Source: an uncultured Cytophagales bacterium (GTDB taxonomy: Bacteria > Bacteroidota > Bacteroidia > Cytophagales > 172606-1). Taken from it: DNA of 40,475 nt. A program made the translations under genes and the position numbers. Of the stretch, positions 23,599 to 32,800 are shown piece by piece. Each line of letters opens with the position of its first letter. Within the stretch, counting starts at the first letter, position 1. The notes under the pieces were generated by a model. It was given only the letters and a program-made list of their open reading frames with translations. It was not told where the DNA came from and did no database searches. The DNA lies in the NCBI GenBank assembly GCA_902805615.1, contig CADCTQ010000195.1:1-40475 (forward strand), written 5' to 3'.

Positions 23599-26295
23599 AT
23601 GAAAAACACCTGCTTTGGAAAGAATTTGAACCGTTTCAGATTTTTTCTTCTCTCCTTCCTCCTCAGCTTGTACGGCGTCGTCCAGGCCCAGACCTTCAGC
23701 GGCACTTACAAAATCACGGCCCGCCACTCGGGCAAGGCCCTCGACGTGGCCAACTCTTCGACGGCCGACGGGGGCAACGTGCAGCAGTGGACGGCCAACG
23801 GCACCCCCGCCCAGCAGTGGATCGTGACGGCCACCACCGACGGCCACTACAAGCTCGAAAACAAGGGCAGCAACAAGGCCCTGGAAGTAAGCAACAACTC
23901 GCTGGCCGACGGGGGCAACGTGCAGCAGTGGACCTACGTGGGTTCCAACAGCCAGCAGTGGAAGATCGAAGCCACCACCGACGGCTTCCACCGCCTCATC
24001 AACCGCAACAGCGGCAAAGCCCTCGACGTGGCCGGCGTGTCAACGGCCGACGGGGCCAACGTCCACCAGTGGACCTATGGCGGGGGGGGCAACCAGCAGT
24101 GGAAGCTCGAACTGGTCTCGGCGCCCCAGCCCACCACCGTCACCCGCGAACTGTGGAGCAACGTACCCGGCAACGGCGTAGCGGCCATTCCCCTGACCAC
24201 CACGCCCACCAGCACCAGCCAGCTCTCCAGCCTGGAAGGCCCCACCAACGTAGCTGACAACTACGGCGTCCGCATCCGGGCCTACATCACCCCGGCCACG
24301 ACCGGCTCGTACACGTTCTACATCGCCAGCGACGACAACAGCCAGCTTTTCCTGGGCACCAACGACAGCCCCACGACCAAAACCAAGATCGCCGAGGTAA
24401 CCGACTGGACCAACCCCCGCGAGTGGACCAAGCAAGCCAGCCAGCGGTCTACGGCCCGCTCCCTGAATGCCGGCACCCGCTACTACGTGGAAGTGCTCCA
24501 CAAGGAAGCTACCGGCGGCGACAACCTGGCCGTGGGCTGGACGGGTCCGGGCATCTCGACCATCACCGTCATCGGCGGCAGCGTGCTTTCTCCGTTTGCG
24601 GGAACGGATACGCCTCCCAGCGGCATTGCCCTTTCCGTCAACAAGAACACCAAGCACCAGACCATTGACGGCTTTGGCTTCTTCGGCGCCCGGGACGTAT
24701 GGTGGGGATCGGCCAACGCATCCCATTTCTACAGCGACGCCTGGCTGGACCGGATCGTGAGCGACCTGGGCGTTTCCATCTGGCGCAACGAACTGTACCC
24801 GCACAACCCGCCCACCGGCAACACCACGCCCAACCAGGACGCCCACTGGGACAAGCAAAGACCGATGGTGCAGGCCCTCAAAGCCAAAGCCGACCAGTAC
24901 GGCGTGGACCTGAAAATGATCCTGACGGTATGGTCGCCCCCGGGTGAGTTCAAGTGGTGGAGCCAGATGGCCTGGGCCGGAGACCCCAATGCACTGCGCG
25001 GCCCGGGCGGCGACGGCGATTACTGGCCCGAAAGAGCCGGTGGCACGCTCAACCCCAACAAGTACAACCAGTTTGCGACCTGGTTGTCGCAGGGCCTCCA
25101 GATGTACAAGAACGCCGGGCTCAATGTGTACGCCATCAGCCCGCAGAACGAACCGATGTTCGCCCAGACGTTCAACTCGAACACCTACACTTCCCAGTGG
25201 TACAATGACATGCTCAAGGCGGTGATTCCGCAGGTAAAAGCGCAGCACCCGGGCGTGCGGGTATACGGCTCCGAGCACATGCTGGACAATGAAGGCGCCG
25301 ACAACAATTTCCCCTACTTCTACCACAACAAGCTCAAGAGTGATCCGGCCGCAATGAGCCAGGTGGACATCCTGGCCGTGCACGGGTACCTCGATGGCGT
25401 TGCCGCCTCGTCGGGTTCGGTGCTGGCCGACTACTGGACCAACCACAAGGAGCAGTTCACGCAGCCCGCCAACAAGAAAGCCTGGATGACGGAGACCTCC
25501 GGGTACGTGGACGACTGGGAAGGGGCCAATGGCAAACCGGGTGCTTTTGGCCTGGCCAATGACATGCACACGGCCCTGTATTACGGCGATCTGAGTGCGT
25601 GGGTGTACTGGCAGGGCAGCGGCCTGGGCGGCATCAACGAGTATAATTTGATGTCGGACCTGGTGGTAGGCAAAAAGTACTACGCCTCCAAGAACTTCTA
25701 CCGGTTCATCCGTCCGGGTGCCGTACGCCTCGCCACCACGTCACCCGATGCGTCCATCGCCCTGACGGCTTACGAACACGTTGCCAACGGTACGCACACC
25801 ATCGTGCTCATCAACAACGCGACCACCGCCAAAACCATCAACCTGGCGATGACCGGTTCGGGCCTGCCCTCCTCCTTCGAGATGTTCGTCACTTCCGCGA
25901 GCCGGAACTGCGAATCGGTCGGCAGCGTACCGGCAAGCAGCATTACCCTGCCGGCCCGGTCGGTGGTCACCCTGCAGGCGGGTGGTACGCCGCTGGCGGG
26001 CAGCGCGCCGGCACGGGTTGCCTCGGATGACGCAAAGGAGAGCCAAATGGCCGGCCTGAAAGGCGTAACGATCTACCCCAACCCGACCAACGGGATCGTG
26101 ACGGTCTCTACGGGAGACGCCAAAGCAGTAAAGGCAACGGTTTCTACCCTCCACGGCGTTCGGTTGAACCTGAGGGCCAAACAACTCGGTGCCGGTACGC
26201 TGAGCTTTGACGTTTCCGGCCAGCCGGCGGGCATCTACCTCCTCCAGGTGGAAGCCGACGGCAAACGGGCTACCTACCGGGTCTTCAAGCAGTAG
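23599..26295 (+). CDS. T9SS-exported GH30 glycoside hydrolase with ricin-type and PA14 modules
   Basis: An 898-residue protein. Signal peptide 1-31 (FRFFLLSFLLSLYGVVQAQ). A ricin-B/CBM13 lectin (32-172) and a PA14 domain (180-333) are close copies of the modules in the preceding gene but in reversed order. GH30 domain 343-795: HQTIDGFGFFGARDVWWG opening, SPQNEP with Glu518 as acid/base, and WMTETSG with Glu632 as nucleophile, ending in LPARSVVTLQA. The T9SS sorting domain covers 820-898 (VTIYPNPTNG). The barrel resembles GH30 xylanase-type enzymes (NVYAISPQNEP, SKNFYRFIRPGAVR), but the Arg pair typical of glucuronate-dependent xylanases is not evident, so the substrate stays open. A start at 23518 would add 27 residues before the signal peptide and is less likely. 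Confidence 0.9.
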   Translation: MKNTCFGKNLNRFRFFLLSFLLSLYGVVQAQTFSGTYKITARHSGKALDVANSSTADGGNVQQWTANGTPAQQWIVTATTDGHYKLENKGSNKALEVSNNSLADGGNVQQWTYVGSNSQQWKIEATTDGFHRLINRNSGKALDVAGVSTADGANVHQWTYGGGGNQQWKLELVSAPQPTTVTRELWSNVPGNGVAAIPLTTTPTSTSQLSSLEGPTNVADNYGVRIRAYITPATTGSYTFYIASDDNSQLFLGTNDSPTTKTKIAEVTDWTNPREWTKQASQRSTARSLNAGTRYYVEVLHKEATGGDNLAVGWTGPGISTITVIGGSVLSPFAGTDTPPSGIALSVNKNTKHQTIDGFGFFGARDVWWGSANASHFYSDAWLDRIVSDLGVSIWRNELYPHNPPTGNTTPNQDAHWDKQRPMVQALKAKADQYGVDLKMILTVWSPPGEFKWWSQMAWAGDPNALRGPGGDGDYWPERAGGTLNPNKYNQFATWLSQGLQMYKNAGLNVYAISPQNEPMFAQTFNSNTYTSQWYNDMLKAVIPQVKAQHPGVRVYGSEHMLDNEGADNNFPYFYHNKLKSDPAAMSQVDILAVHGYLDGVAASSGSVLADYWTNHKEQFTQPANKKAWMTETSGYVDDWEGANGKPGAFGLANDMHTALYYGDLSAWVYWQGSGLGGINEYNLMSDLVVGKKYYASKNFYRFIRPGAVRLATTSPDASIALTAYEHVANGTHTIVLINNATTAKTINLAMTGSGLPSSFEMFVTSASRNCESVGSVPASSITLPARSVVTLQAGGTPLAGSAPARVASDDAKESQMAGLKGVTIYPNPTNGIVTVSTGDAKAVKATVSTLHGVRLNLRAKQLGAGTLSFDVSGQPAGIYLLQVEADGKRATYRVFKQ

Positions 26296-26315
26296 TGCGG
26301 CAGCGAAAAAGGGGA

Positions 26316-26393
26316 AAGCATGTTTAAAGTGCCCTTTGCGGGAGCGGCAGCATCCAATGGCAGGTCCTCCAAAGTGGAACTTTAAACATGCTT
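26316..26393 (+). other. Conserved AGCATGTTTAAAG hairpin, copy A
   Basis: AAGCATGTTTAAAGT (26316-26330) is perfectly inverted at 26379-26393, with further partial pairing in the 48-nt loop (CTTTGCGGGA with TCCTCCAAAG). It begins 21 bp after the GH30 stop and ends 50 bp before the next start. Related hairpins are at 36529 and 38558. This copy has only a broken pyrimidine tract after the stem, so it is a weaker terminator than the others. Confidence 0.65.
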
Positions 26394-26443
26394 CTCTTTA
26401 CGAGGCAGTTTACCCATCGAATTCAACCATAAATTCCAGGAAG

Positions 26444-29389
26444 ATGAAAGAAAATACTTCTACAAAATTTCACCGGGAATCCTCACTGCGGCCCGGCCCG
26501 GGCTTGTACGCCGGTTTGCTCCTCATCCTGACGCTGATCGGGGCAGCCGGGCTCCAGTCCCGGGCCCAGACCGGCACCCTGGCCGCGTGGGACTTCAGAA
26601 CCAAAGGCGGACAATCGTCGGTGGCTACCACCACTACCGTGTCGGGCGTATCGGCCACCGCGCCCAGCCTGGTGGCTTCCCTGGCCTCCGGCTTCACGGC
26701 GGTTGACTATTTTACCAACAGCCTGATCGGCAGGAACCAGACGGCTACGACCCTGGCGGCGGCCATCAGCGGCAACGACTACATTTCGTTTACCGTCACC
26801 CCCGCATCCGGCAGGACCCTTTCGGTCAGTTCGGTAAAGATCCGGCCCGTCAGCCAGAACCGGGCCCGTTCCTTCACCCTCATGTCGAGCGTACGGGGAT
26901 TCACGGCCGGCAACGAAATTTCGACTTTTACCTCCAGTGCCACCGACGGGGCCCCGCTGACGACCATCAGCACCACCGGCCACGGCAACCTGACGGGTGC
27001 CGTTGAGTTCCGGCTCTACGTGTACGGTTACACCGATACGTGGGAAGCCGTCGGGATCGGCAACCGGTCCGCAACCCTTGCGGAAGCCGACCTGGTCGTG
27101 GAGGGAAGTGTTGGGGGGGGTACGGCCCTGAGAGACCCGGAAAACCCGGCCACCACGGCAAGCGGGCTCAATTACCAGTACTACGAAGGCACCGGCTGGA
27201 GTGTGCTCCCCGATTTCAACGCCCTCACCGCCATCAAGTCCGGCACGGCGACCCACTTCGACCTGGGCGTGAGAAACCGCGACGACAACTTCGGGGTAAG
27301 CTTCACGGGTTTCGTCAACGTGCCCACCGACGGCACCTACACGTTCTACACCTCATCCGATGACGGCAGCAAGCTCTTCATCGGCACGACGGAAGTAGTC
27401 AACAACGACGGCCTGCACGCGGCCCAGGAAAGATCGGGTTCCATCGGGCTGAAAGCCGGCAAACACGCCGTCCGGGTGGTGTTCTTCGAAGCCACCGGCG
27501 GGGAGGTGCTCACGGTAAGCTACGCCGGGCCCGGCATTGCCAAACAAGCCATTCCGGCCACTGCCTTGTCGAGAACCGGTGGTGTTTCATCCGGTGACTG
27601 GCCAAGAGTAGGCGCCGGCCTGGACGGGTTAAGCTGGTGGGCGCCTTATTGTCCTTTCGTTGATGCGGTGAAGGCCATGCGCTGGAACAACGTCGGGTCG
27701 TGGGACGCCAATGGCTACCCGGCTTCCGCATCGGGAGGTACCGTTTCGGGCTGGGCAGGGTACGACAATGGAACGACCTGGCCCGACGGGGATTACGTAT
27801 TGACCTGGGAAGGCAGCGGGGACGTGGTTGCCATCCAGAATGCAGTGTTGAAAAGCCAGAGCCTGACGACGAATCCCAAAAGGAGAGTGTATACCATCAA
27901 CACCGGCCAGCACGCGCTGATGATCCAGGTAAATTCTTTCCCCGCCACCAACATCCGCCTGTTCCTGCCCGGGCTGGAAAACCACACCAGTCTCTGGAAC
28001 CCCGATTACGTGGCCTACATGGAACCCTTCCGGGGCACCGTGTTCAGGTTCATGGATTTGAACGGCACCAATCATTCCCAGCAGGCCAACTGGAGCGACC
28101 GCACCCCGCGCAACTGGTCTACCTACGTAAACTCCAATGGCAATTCGGCCCCCTACGCCGTAAAAGGCAATGCTTCTTACGAAGCCATGATGGAACTCTG
28201 CAACCAGCTTGACTGCGACATGTGGGTTACCGTACCTCACCTGGCAACGGATGATTACGTGCAAAAATTAGCCAACCTCATCAAAACCGGCCGTGACGGT
28301 ACGCAGCAGGTTACCCAGCCCCTGAATGCGAACAAGAAGGTCTGGATCGAGTATTCCAACGAAGTGTGGAACTGGAGTTTTACGCAGGCCCAATGGGTGA
28401 ACAACAACACCTCCATCCCCGGCGCCAATGTGTACCAGAAATACGCCAACCAGGCGGTCAGAATGTTCAATGTATTCAGAACGGCCTTTGCCGACAACGG
28501 CCGGGTGAGACGTATCCTCAGCACCCAAACCGATTGGGGCGATGCGTGGGTAACCCGGGAATACTTCAGCGTGATCAACCCCAGAACCGACATCGATGCG
28601 GTGGGGGTTACGACCTATTTCTCCCACGGCCTCGAACAGTGGATGCACGACAACTGGCCCGTTACGCAGGCGCAGGCACTCGACCGGCTGAGGACAGCCG
28701 TAGGGTCCGGGCCGTTCACGGCAAGCGAAACGGTGTGGGCTAACCAGGTTGTCGCCAAGCAGTTTGCCATATCAGCCGAGTTTGGCAACATCCCGCTGGT
28801 CGCCTACGAAGGCAACTCTCACGTGACCACCAGCGCCATGATCACGGACCGAAGCGGTACACAGAGACACCTCTTCGATGCGATTCCCGAGTCAGTCAAC
28901 TTCCTGCACCAGATGGAGCGCACCACTGCTTTTGCGGGCATTTATAATACCTGGATCAGGAGATACGAAGCGACGGGAAATGGCGTCTTCAAGACCAACA
29001 TGCCATTCGTACTGGTGTCGGGCTGGAGCAAGTGGGGTCAGTGGGGCCACGTTGAGTACGTGGGGCAAACCGTTGACCAGGCGCCCAAATACAAGATGCT
29101 GCTCGATCATTACAACCTGCCCTACCCGGTCATCCGGAGCGCCGCGCGGGTAACGGCACCGCAAGGCGATGCAGCCCCGGGGTTGGAATCTTCTTTGGTG
29201 TTTCCCAATCCTACGGACGGCGTGCTGTACATCAGGGGCGTGCAGGATGATGCAGCGGTGGCGGTGTACAATACGTTCGGGCAGCGGGTGGCCCGTGGCG
29301 TGGGCCCGGTGATTAACCTGGGCAAGCTGGCCGCCGGCATGTACCTGGTGGATGTAGACGGCAAGCGCCACAAGGTGATTAAAAACTGA
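26444..29389 (+). CDS. T9SS-exported protein with PA14 and an unassigned glycosidase-like barrel
   Basis: A 981-residue protein. Signal peptide 1-42 (LYAGLLLILTLIGAAGLQSRAQ). A beta-sandwich module lies at 45-222 (TLAAWDFRTKGG to LVVEGSV). PA14 lies at about 240-375 (GTYTFYTSSDDGSKLFIG). Residues 385-900 are a large domain that I cannot place in a named family: PRVGAGLDGLSWWAPYCPFVD, FRFMDLNGTN, CDMWVTVPHLATDDYVQKLA, WIEYSNEVWNWSF and PLVAYEG. Asn639-Glu640 and Glu789 are placed like the acid/base and nucleophile of clan GH-A hydrolases. The same domain recurs in the gene at 38675. A short T9SS sorting domain ends the chain (LVFPNPTDG to RHKVIKN). The ATG at 26444 gives the signal peptide; the longer frame overlaps the GH30 gene and is not used. 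Confidence 0.85.
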   Translation: MKENTSTKFHRESSLRPGPGLYAGLLLILTLIGAAGLQSRAQTGTLAAWDFRTKGGQSSVATTTTVSGVSATAPSLVASLASGFTAVDYFTNSLIGRNQTATTLAAAISGNDYISFTVTPASGRTLSVSSVKIRPVSQNRARSFTLMSSVRGFTAGNEISTFTSSATDGAPLTTISTTGHGNLTGAVEFRLYVYGYTDTWEAVGIGNRSATLAEADLVVEGSVGGGTALRDPENPATTASGLNYQYYEGTGWSVLPDFNALTAIKSGTATHFDLGVRNRDDNFGVSFTGFVNVPTDGTYTFYTSSDDGSKLFIGTTEVVNNDGLHAAQERSGSIGLKAGKHAVRVVFFEATGGEVLTVSYAGPGIAKQAIPATALSRTGGVSSGDWPRVGAGLDGLSWWAPYCPFVDAVKAMRWNNVGSWDANGYPASASGGTVSGWAGYDNGTTWPDGDYVLTWEGSGDVVAIQNAVLKSQSLTTNPKRRVYTINTGQHALMIQVNSFPATNIRLFLPGLENHTSLWNPDYVAYMEPFRGTVFRFMDLNGTNHSQQANWSDRTPRNWSTYVNSNGNSAPYAVKGNASYEAMMELCNQLDCDMWVTVPHLATDDYVQKLANLIKTGRDGTQQVTQPLNANKKVWIEYSNEVWNWSFTQAQWVNNNTSIPGANVYQKYANQAVRMFNVFRTAFADNGRVRRILSTQTDWGDAWVTREYFSVINPRTDIDAVGVTTYFSHGLEQWMHDNWPVTQAQALDRLRTAVGSGPFTASETVWANQVVAKQFAISAEFGNIPLVAYEGNSHVTTSAMITDRSGTQRHLFDAIPESVNFLHQMERTTAFAGIYNTWIRRYEATGNGVFKTNMPFVLVSGWSKWGQWGHVEYVGQTVDQAPKYKMLLDHYNLPYPVIRSAARVTAPQGDAAPGLESSLVFPNPTDGVLYIRGVQDDAAVAVYNTFGQRVARGVGPVINLGKLAAGMYLVDVDGKRHKVIKN

Positions 29390-29404
29390 TTCAGGAGCAT
29401 CCGG

Positions 29405-29433
29405 AAAAAGCCACGCCTATCGGGTGGCTTTTT
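29405..29433 (+). terminator. Rho-independent terminator
   Basis: AAAAAGCCAC (29405-29414) pairs perfectly with GTGGCTTTTT (29424-29433), 15 bp after the stop at 29389. The A-tract and T-tract make it potentially bidirectional. Confidence 0.9.
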
Positions 29434-29851
29434 GCGCTGCCCACTCCCCTGCCAGGCGGGGCAATGGGCTTGCCTTGCCCAAACATTCATGCGAATAGTT
29501 ATAAAAAAAATATAAAATATACAATTTACAGGACACTACAGGATACCAACCGGCCCGGGCGGCCCCATCTTTACGGTCAGCGTCATCACCCATCCATCCC
29601 CCTCTGTCTATGCACAATGATTACTCCCTCGGCTGGCGTGCAGTCGTCCTGGTGCCGCTTCCGGCATCCGGGCTCCCCGGGTAAGCACGACCCCTGCCGC
29701 CCCCCCGGAACCGCCGGTTTCCTTTCCGTCCCGTTCACTGCCGGCCGCTCCCCGAAGGGCGGACAGGCAGTCCATTGTATGCTTTAAGCACATCCCTTCT
29801 ACCGGTTCGCCGGCAACCCTACATGCAGATCACCCTCTAAATTCAATTCCT
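29434..29851 (+). promoter_or_regulatory. Leader region of the giant SGNH-GH30 gene, homologous to the leader at 20200-20300
   Basis: No gene is seen in these 418 bp. An AT-rich stretch (about 29498-29525) is the best promoter candidate, though no clear TAnnTTTG box is present. TATGCACAATGATTACT (29609-29625) matches 20206-20222 at 16 of 17 positions, and ATCCGGGCTCCCCGGGTAAG (29666-29685) matches the hairpin block at 20282-20300. The blocks share order but not exact spacing, suggesting a common leader or operator for the two SGNH genes. Confidence 0.5.
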
Positions 29852-32800
29852 ATGCGAGAAAATCGTTCTACGAGAGACCACCAATCGCCATTGCTGCGGG
29901 CCGGTACGCAATTTTACCGGTACGTGCTGCTGCTCCTGGGCCTGTTTGCCACCGCCCTGCCGTCGCAGGCGCAGGCCGAAAAACGCATCTACACCGTCGG
30001 CAACAGCGTGACCGACGGGGTCAATTTCCAGGGATTTAAGGCGCTGGCCGAAAGCCGGGGCTACGTCCACACCTTCGGCCGCCAGATGATCCCCGGCGCG
30101 CCGCTGAGCTGGCTCTGGCAACACCCCAACGACGGCTTCACCGAACAGCCCTTCGGCTACCCGACCAACGCGTTCCCCAACTACACCTGGGACGTCATTT
30201 CGCTGCAACCCTTCGACCGGATGATTGAAGGGGCAGACGGGGACTTACAGATGTCAAAAAACTTCATTGACCTGGCCAAAGGCAAAAGTCCCGATGTACA
30301 GGTGTACGTCTATTCCCGGTATCCCCGGAAAAAAGAGGGACTGGCCGAAACGGCCGCCAACTGGAATACGCTCTGGAATACTGCCTATACCGGCGGCTAC
30401 GACGGCACCAATGAGTACAAAGACTTCTTCGAGAAATTAACCACCCAACTCCGCACGCATTACGCCGGCAGTGGTTTGAAGGCGCCCATGATGATCCCGC
30501 TGGGCCAGGTCATGTACAACCTCAACAACAAGATGGCGGCCGGCGAGGTTGCCGGTTTTTCCAGCGTCTGGCAGTTGTACTCCGACGGCATCCACGTGAC
30601 CAACGTGGGTTCTTACGTGGTGGCCTGTACCTTTTTTGCCACCATGTACAAGGACAGCCCGGTGGGCCTGCCCGTTCCTTCCCAGTACGGCACCATCAAC
30701 AACACCCTGCGGGACATCATCCAGGAAACCGTATGGGAAACGGTAACCGGCATGCCCACCTGGACGGGGGTGTCCGTGGAGACGGTAAACGTGACCGCCG
30801 TTGCGCTGGCCCCGGCTACTGCGACCCTGGCCCTCAACCAGACGCAGCAGATGACGCCGGCCATTACGCCGGCCAACGCCACCAACAAAAGAGTAAGCTG
30901 GTCTTCGAGCAATGCCGCCGTTGCCAGTGTAAGCGCGGCCGGCGTGGTGACCGGCGTTTCGGCCGGTACGGCCACCATTACGGTCACGACCCAGGACGGG
31001 GCTAAAACCGCTACTTCCGAAATCACCGTCACCAGCAACCCGGTTGCCGTGGAGAGCATTTCGGTAACGCCCGCAAACGCCGTGGTGAATACGAGAAATA
31101 CGGTCACCTTAACCGCTGCCATTACCCCGTCTTACGCCACCAACAAGAACATCACGTGGTCTTCCAGCAATGCTGCCGTGGCCACCGTGAGCACGGCCGG
31201 TGTGGTGACCGGGGTTTCGGCCGGTACGGCCACCATTACGGTCACGACCCAGGACGGCAACAAGACCGCCGTTTCGCAGATCCAGGTGACGCCCAACGCC
31301 AAGCCGGTTGCGGTACTGTCGGCAACCCCTGCCTCGGGTTTTGCCCCCCTGAACGTGCGGTTCAGCGCCGCCAATTCGAGCGACCCCAACAACGGCGATT
31401 TTATTTTAGGGTATGACTGGGATTTCGGCGACGGTTCGCCGCGGGCCAACAGCAACGCCCCCAGCCACACCTACAACACCCCCGGCACCTACACGGTGAC
31501 GCTCCGGGTAATGGACAACCACGACCTGTACAGCGACCCGGTTACGACTACCATCACCGTCAACGCCATTGATCCGAATGCTTCGGTGGTGATTGAATAC
31601 TGGTCAAACGTGTCAGGTACCAGCACCGATGAGGTTCCGGTAAGCACCCCTCCTACCCGTACTGATTTCCTGACTTCCCTGGAAATGCCTGCTGACGTGG
31701 CCGATAATTACGGCGCCCGGATTAAAGGTCTTTTGAAACCAACCGTTTCCGGCGCGTATACTTTCTACGTCGCTTCCGACGATGGCAGCAAAGTATTCCT
31801 GAGCACGGATGCCACGCCGGCAAACAAGGCGTTGATTGCCTCCGTTACCGGCTGGACCAGCCAAAAGGAATGGACCAAATATCCGAGTCAGCAATCTACC
31901 CCGGTTAGCCTCGTCGCGGGACAGGAGTATTATTTCGAGATATTATACAAAGAAGGAAACGGCGGCGACAACCTGGCTTTGGGCTGGACCGGCCCGGGCA
32001 TTTCGGCCATCACCGTCATCGGCGGCGCTCACATCAAGCAGTACGTTACCGACCCCAACGCGCCGGTGCCGCCTTCGGTACCGTCCAACCTGACCTCTTC
32101 GAACGTGAGCCAGACGGGCTTTACGGTGGGCTGGAACGCCTCCACGGGCACGGTAGCCAGCTACAACGTGTACGTGGGCGGCAACCTGGCCGGCAACGCA
32201 ACGACCACCAGCTTCAACGTCACCGGCCTGACGGCGGCCACGTCGTACTCGGTAACGGTCAGAGCCGTGGGCACCGGCGGCACGCTTTCGGCGGCCAGCC
32301 CGGCCCTGACAGTGGTCACCTCCGGCACCGGCACCCCCTCTACCGCCCAGAAAAGCCTCGACCTGAACTTTACCGACCCGGCCGATGCCGACCGGTTTGC
32401 GTTCATCTTCGACACGGGCGGCGAATCGGTAAAAACGGTCGAGAACGGCGTGATGAAGCTCGTGCTCAACAAGAAGGAATGGCACTTCTACCAGATGATC
32501 ATTGACCCGTTCGATTTCATCGGCAACCCCCACGTGAGCTTCAGGATCAAGGTGGACCAGGCCACGCCCATCCGCATGTGGATCAGAAGAATTGACAACA
32601 CGATTGAAAAAGAGCTGTTCAACCAGACGATCCAGCCGGGTGCCGACTACCAGACCATCAACCTCAGCTTTACCGACCTGACGCCGCTGGTCGGCGACAT
32701 GACCGAGCTGGGCATTGACATCGGCGGCTACCAGGTTCCCCCGGCCGTGTTCGCCGGCACCGTGTACCTCGACCACTTCCGCCTCGGCGAAGCCGCCAAA

